DNA from: Dugong dugon
Lineage: Eukaryota; Chordata; Mammalia; Sirenia; Dugongidae
Length of the DNA: 64,000 bases
Assembly (NCBI GenBank): GCA_030035585.1
Contig: CM057481.1
Span: 10,441,128-10,505,127, forward strand
Direction: 5' to 3'
Shown: positions 48,901 to 54,900 of the stretch, piece after piece
How the letters are laid out: the number at the start of each line of letters is the position of its first letter
Position numbering within the stretch: position 1 is the first letter of the stretch
Position numbers and translations under genes: made by a program
Notes under the pieces: model-generated
What the model was told of the DNA's origin: nothing
The model's input: only the letters and a program-made list of their open reading frames with translations
Databases searched by the model: none

Positions 48901-51900
48901 GGGGAATATTTTGTAAATTCTTACAGGTTTGAGTATGCCTTATGTTCTCTTTACATACCATGAGGATGTACGTTTTCTTTAAAATTTTCCTGCTTTACAT
49001 AATAGGACATTATTTCTTACAAGAAATTTTCCTATCACTAAAGTCGTTCACCAAAAAAAGGGTAAAACGGCAAATACTGTGTTAAACATAATTTTACAAC
49101 AGCAGCAGCAGCCAAAAATTAAAACAAAAAGAAGAAGAAGAAGAGAGGCTACACTTGCTAACACTAATCAGGTACATCAAAACACCTCGTGGGACTACTT
49201 CTGTTGATTCAAAGGTACAGGGTGTCATGGCTTTGTGAGACTGTCCACTCAACTGGCCTAATACTGTTTTTAGAGTTACCTTTCTACTCCCCAGTTTGGT
49301 GAATATTGCCTGGGGTCTTAAAAGCTTGCCAGTGTGGCCCCCAGACTCTCTGTTAACCCAAAACTAAAATCATTCCTGAAGCCAACTCTATGGACAAAGA
49401 TTAGACCAGACTGTAAAACAAAATAATACTCATGAAGAGTGTGCTTCTTACTTGAAGTAGATACACAAGACTAAACGGGCAGCTCCTGTCTGGAGGTGGG
49501 ATGAGAAGGCAGAAAGGGACAGGAGCTGGCTGAAGGGACACGGGAAACATAGCGTGGAAAGGGGGAGTGGCAGCAGCAGCAGCAGGAGACCCAGGAATCG
49601 GAGAAGAAAATGGACTGCAGGTCTAACCTTCTCCATGGACTACTACCTCCTTTGTCATGAGAATGGTTTGATCAAGGAATCAACAGATGAATCCTGATGA
49701 AAAGGGGAAAAATGTGGAACATAATTTCAAATCATTACAGAATCCAGACATACTATACCCAGAGATGGGAGGAATCTCCAAATCTATTGCTCTGAGGAAA
49801 ATCTTCAAACCCTGAACCAAAATTATCCCCTAAAGTCATCTTTAAACTACACAACAATTTAGCTAAATTAGTAAAGAATGTTCACCACGAGTACTGCGCT
49901 CTTTTAAACGAGTATCTGTACGAGATCAAATTGATAACAGCAAATCTAAGGCATAGATGAGAAGTTTAGGGGGTTGTGTGTCAGAGCTCTGGTGGCAGAG
50001 TGGTTAAGAGCTATGGCTGCTAATCAAAAGGTCAGCAGTTCGAATCCACCAACTGCTCCCTAAACCCTATGGGGCAGTTCTACTCTGTCCTTATATGGTC
50101 ACTATGAGTTGGAATCAGCTCGACGGCAACTGTTTGGTTTTGGCTTGGCGTCTAAGTCAACAGTGCTAAATAACACGGGTACAGATAGCAAGAACGGTGA
50201 CACCATGTGAAGAACTGTAACCGGTTACTGAACTGTACATGTGGAAATCGCTGAATGAATGTATGTTCTGCTGTGTACATTTTCACCAAAATTAAAATAA
50301 TAGATTTTCCTCTTGGGTACTTAGCAGGAATATCCCCCTTTCTATTGCTGAATATTTTCATAGTGTTTGTTTTTTTTTCCTGTTTACTCCTCCATGAACA
50401 AAACAAGGCTTAGCTAGGCCTAGTGCTGGGGATGCCTGGCTTGCTCTCAGTGCTCTCCTCCAGCCGTCAGGGTGTTAGTGAGCTTGGATACGAAGTGCCC
50501 AGGACAGCTCCTGGAGCATAAAAGGCCTTCAAACAATTCCATTTCCTTATTCTATTTAACTATTACATCTTCCTGGCAAGGCAAAGAGACCATCCACTTC
50601 TTTAGAATTCAGTTTTGGAAGAATAAGACAGGGTTTTCTTAACACTGCCCAGTATAGAGAGGCAAAGTGAAGCTTTGGCTAGGACTGGCTCATGTTGACC
50701 AGGATGTAGCATGTATGCCCACCTGAGACAGGGCAATTAGTGGACTGGGACCAGGCTACAACTAGCTCATAACCCAGTTCTGTCCAGGAGGGACTAACAA
50801 TATACCAACACTACTCCAGGAGTCTAAAGTAACCTGACAACAAAAAGAATATAAACATTCTCAGTATGTCATTTTGATTCTACTGGTGTGTAACCTGCTA
50901 TTTAAAAGAAAAAAAAAAATCTTATCCTGTTAGTGACATAAATCCATAGAAATTACTGAATTCTGAGTATGCTATAATGGGCTATTCTCTGTGCATGACT
51001 TGGAAAGAGAGGTTTTGTATTTTCCCTTATATACTTTTGCATGTCAGAAATATTACATAATATTTTTAAGAGTCAGAAAGTTTAAAAGTAAAAAAAGAGA
51101 TACATATACATGAGCCAACATGATTATGAATGTCTTTGGCATTAATGCAGATGAACATTTGTATCAGAGCTTCGAACCAGTTCTGCACAATTCAATCATA
51201 GATGATGAAGCAAAACCTGAACAGCCTGAATTTTTAAAATGTGGAGAATCAGAATGATAACTAGAACAAGAAAAACTACAGGCCAAAGCCCTGCTAAAAA
51301 CTTAATCTCCCTCTTAGAAAACAAGGGTAGCATGCATGTTGCATAGCAACCAAATCTTCTGACCTACAGAGTTGGAAACAGCTGTGCCCAGCTCAAAGAT
51401 GACAGCTGACTATGCCGCTTTGAATGTGTGTCGCGCTCCAAAATCCTGGCAATAATCCAATCTCCTGCACCAGGCTCCTGAAGGGCTCATTACGTCTCTT
51501 CTGAGTCTCTCATTTTAGGGCTTTGATCCATAATTTTTCCTGTTCTGGTTATCTTCCACTTCACCGAAATCTTAAAAATTTGGGTCTGTTCCAATTTCGC
51601 TTCATTGGCCATGACTGAACTGGTTCAAACTGGTTAGAAGCCCTGGTTTGTATATCTACTCGTTAAAAAAAAAAACAAAAGACTACCGGAGGAGTACATA
51701 TCAAACTCATGGGACACCGGGGGGTTGGGGGGATGATGGGGGGCTGCAACTTTACGTTTTTAAAAACAGAAAAGATGAAGCAGAAATGAGAGAATGTTAA
51801 CAACTGTCAATTCTAAGTGGTGAGAATGTTGTATTATTCTTGGTAATTTTTTTTCTTAATTTGGGGGAGGGAGGACTATGCCAACTGTCTGAGAAGAACA

Positions 51901-54900
51901 GGCAGTAAGCAAAAAACCAAGAACTAAAATTTGGTGAGGGGGAGAAATGAACCTTGAAAATATTAATATTCAAGATATAGGCAAAGGAGGAGTGAATATT
52001 AAAAGCATGAAGGAAACTAGAAGAGGCAGCTCAAGGAAGCCAAGAAAATAATTCCAAACAATAGAAAGGGGTAAGCAACATCATCATATTACAGCGAGGT
52101 GAGACAGGACGAGGACTGAAAAGGAACCCATGAAATGTGGTGACTAGAAGTCAGGTAACCAGTAACTTTTCTCAAGAATGGCTGAAGCAAAAGCCAGGCT
52201 ACTGTGAGTTTCTGAATGAAGAGAAAACAAAAACGTATAATCAGAAAATGTAGTCTAATCTTTAAGGAATCTAACAGTAGTAGCTAAAGGAAGCAGCAGC
52301 CTAAGAAGGGGTAATAATAGCTTAAGGAGTTAAAGTTGAGGATTTTTTAGGATGGAGTGAGATTTAAACAAGCTTTTAAACTGAGGAGAAAGGGTCAGTG
52401 GGCAGAGAGAATTTTAAATCCATGGTAGAGAGAGCAGACAGAAACAGAAATAAGACCAAAGAAGTTAGACTTGCAAATATTAACAACATCTTTTCACCGA
52501 CACAAAAACTAAGCAGAAAGATGTACATAAATTTTGGAATAAATGGAAAGAAAATTGACGCATTTTATGCTATGCAGTTTCTCTCGCCTCTCTGATTAAA
52601 TCGTCTGCTGAGAGTGCAGTAGATAGGTTAAAGGATTCGAACAACCATACAGAATGATCAAGGAACCCAACAAAATATAACCAGAACACCTAGGCAATGT
52701 TTAAGGAGTCCCTGGATGGTGCAAACAGTTTAGCACTTGACTACTCATTGAAAGGTTGTCAGTTCAAACCCACCCAGAGTCATCTCAGAAGACAGGCCTT
52801 CCTGGTGATTTGCTTTCCAAAATGTCACACAGCCTTGAAAACCCTATAGGGCACAGTTCTACTCTGCACACATGGGATTGCCATGAGTTGGAATCTACTT
52901 GGCAATGTTTTAGACCCAGCGAAGAATTGAAACCATTCAAATAAAAACTAGTCTTCACAATTCCACCCTTTTCTCTAGTAGTCTGCAAGCAGGACCAGAA
53001 GAACAGAGAGAGGCAGACTGAAAAAGGGCTGCTGATTAGCAGGGTGCATGTTATAAAAGGTTTCTCAGATGAGGGAAACAAAGGCAATGACAACCACATT
53101 GTTGAAACAACAGATGGTCCAGGCTGGGTAGGAAAAGAACCAAAGCCAGGAAAGGGGCTGACAGGCTAGAAGAGCAAGGTCTTACCGACATCAAAGAAGA
53201 CGTGGAAGAAAAGTGGGCAAGCCAGGTAGATACGGGCTGTAATTACAAACTGGGATACGAGAATTAAATGTTTCAGAGGCGGAGAAGGTCTAGAAAATCC
53301 AAATTCTCAGGCATGATATTTAGTCTGTACGTCAAGACAGGGCTGATTAAAAAAAGGGGTGGTGAGCGGGCAAGGAGACAAGGAATTGTGAAGTCAGGGT
53401 ATGAAATCATCCTCAAGAATACTTAAAGCCTGTCCCCCTCCTCCCCTCATCAAGACAGCAGCAATTAAAGTTAAAAAACAAACAGTAAGCCAAGTTCTTG
53501 AGAAAATGTAACACAAAGCATGTGGATGACAAGGACGAGGGCAAGGAAGGGGTGAAAGCTAGGTGACAGAAACTAAAACAGGAGGAATTTCTGCTGGCTG
53601 AGTACAGAACCATGGTGTGGTGGAAGCAATAAGAAGCTATCTGAATGACAACACACTTTCTACCCCATGTTAAAGAGTATGTTAGAATACACCGCCCTTA
53701 AGAGAAAGGAGCCCTGGTGGCACAGTGGTTAAGCGCTCGGCCACTAACCAAGGTTGGCGGTTTAAACTCACCAGCTGCTCCGCGGAGAAAGTGGTGGCAG
53801 TCTCCTTCTGTAAAGCTTACAGCCTCGGAAACCCTCTGGGGCAGCTCTACCTACTCTGTCCTACAGGGTCACTGAGTCAGAATGGCAGTGGGTTAGGTGT
53901 GGTTACTTCAGAGTTTCCCAAGGGAGGGGAAGTCATTAGGAGCCATCTGTGGTCATTAGGAAAGCCAAGTTTTCATTAAGTGAGGTAGTCCTAAAAAAGC
54001 TGAGGCTGTAAGGGAATTTCTTAGAAACACCGCAGGAGTTTTAAAATGCACAGTGTAAAAGAATACGCAGGCTAAACGACAGAGATGAGACTATAAGGCA
54101 GGTGACTTGTATCCAACTGGGGAGCGGGGTGGGACTGAGCGTCAAGAAGAGGAGAGAGGAAAGGACACCAGTGAGAGGAACAGCCCTAAGCCGCCTTCGG
54201 GCCCCAGACAGACCTGTCTTGTCGACTGTGTCAAGAGCAAATCTTCATTCAACACGTGTTACATGTCAGCTACTACTCTAGAGCACTTACGTGCTTTATT
54301 TCACGTTTTAACAAAAGAGGCCTTGTCTGCAACCGAACTTTTCTCCCTCCCAATTACGTGAAGACGCTAACTAAATACACAGTTGTACACATCGTTGTGG
54401 CTACGGCTGGGATTTCTGAAACCAACTGCTCTCAGGTATTTGAGAGAAGGGCTCTTCTGTTACAGTTAATCACTGACCCTCAACAGCACCCCTGCAGGAT
54501 CTCACCACATTCACACACAAACACATAAAAATTACATTTAAATATTAAAAGGATGAGTAGAATCATCCCCCGGGGTTACTGCATTATGTCCAGAACACAT
54601 CTGTTGAAACGCAAATGGTCACTGGGAAAGAGGGATTACGGGTAAAAAGAAACAGCTAATAACTTTTCTTCACTTGAAGGAACATAGTCTACTCAGTAAA
54701 CATTAACTAGTAATTAAAAATAACACCATTTTCAGCTTTACACCCTAAAGAAGAAACAGGACATGCAGAGATCAAGTAGTGTAGTGTTTAAATATTCAAA
54801 ATACTGACACTAGGACTCACCTCCAAAATCGGACTAGCTCTGACCACTGAGTGTCCACAGGCCTGGACTGCCACTGCTTGGCTGGGGGACTGGGACAGGA

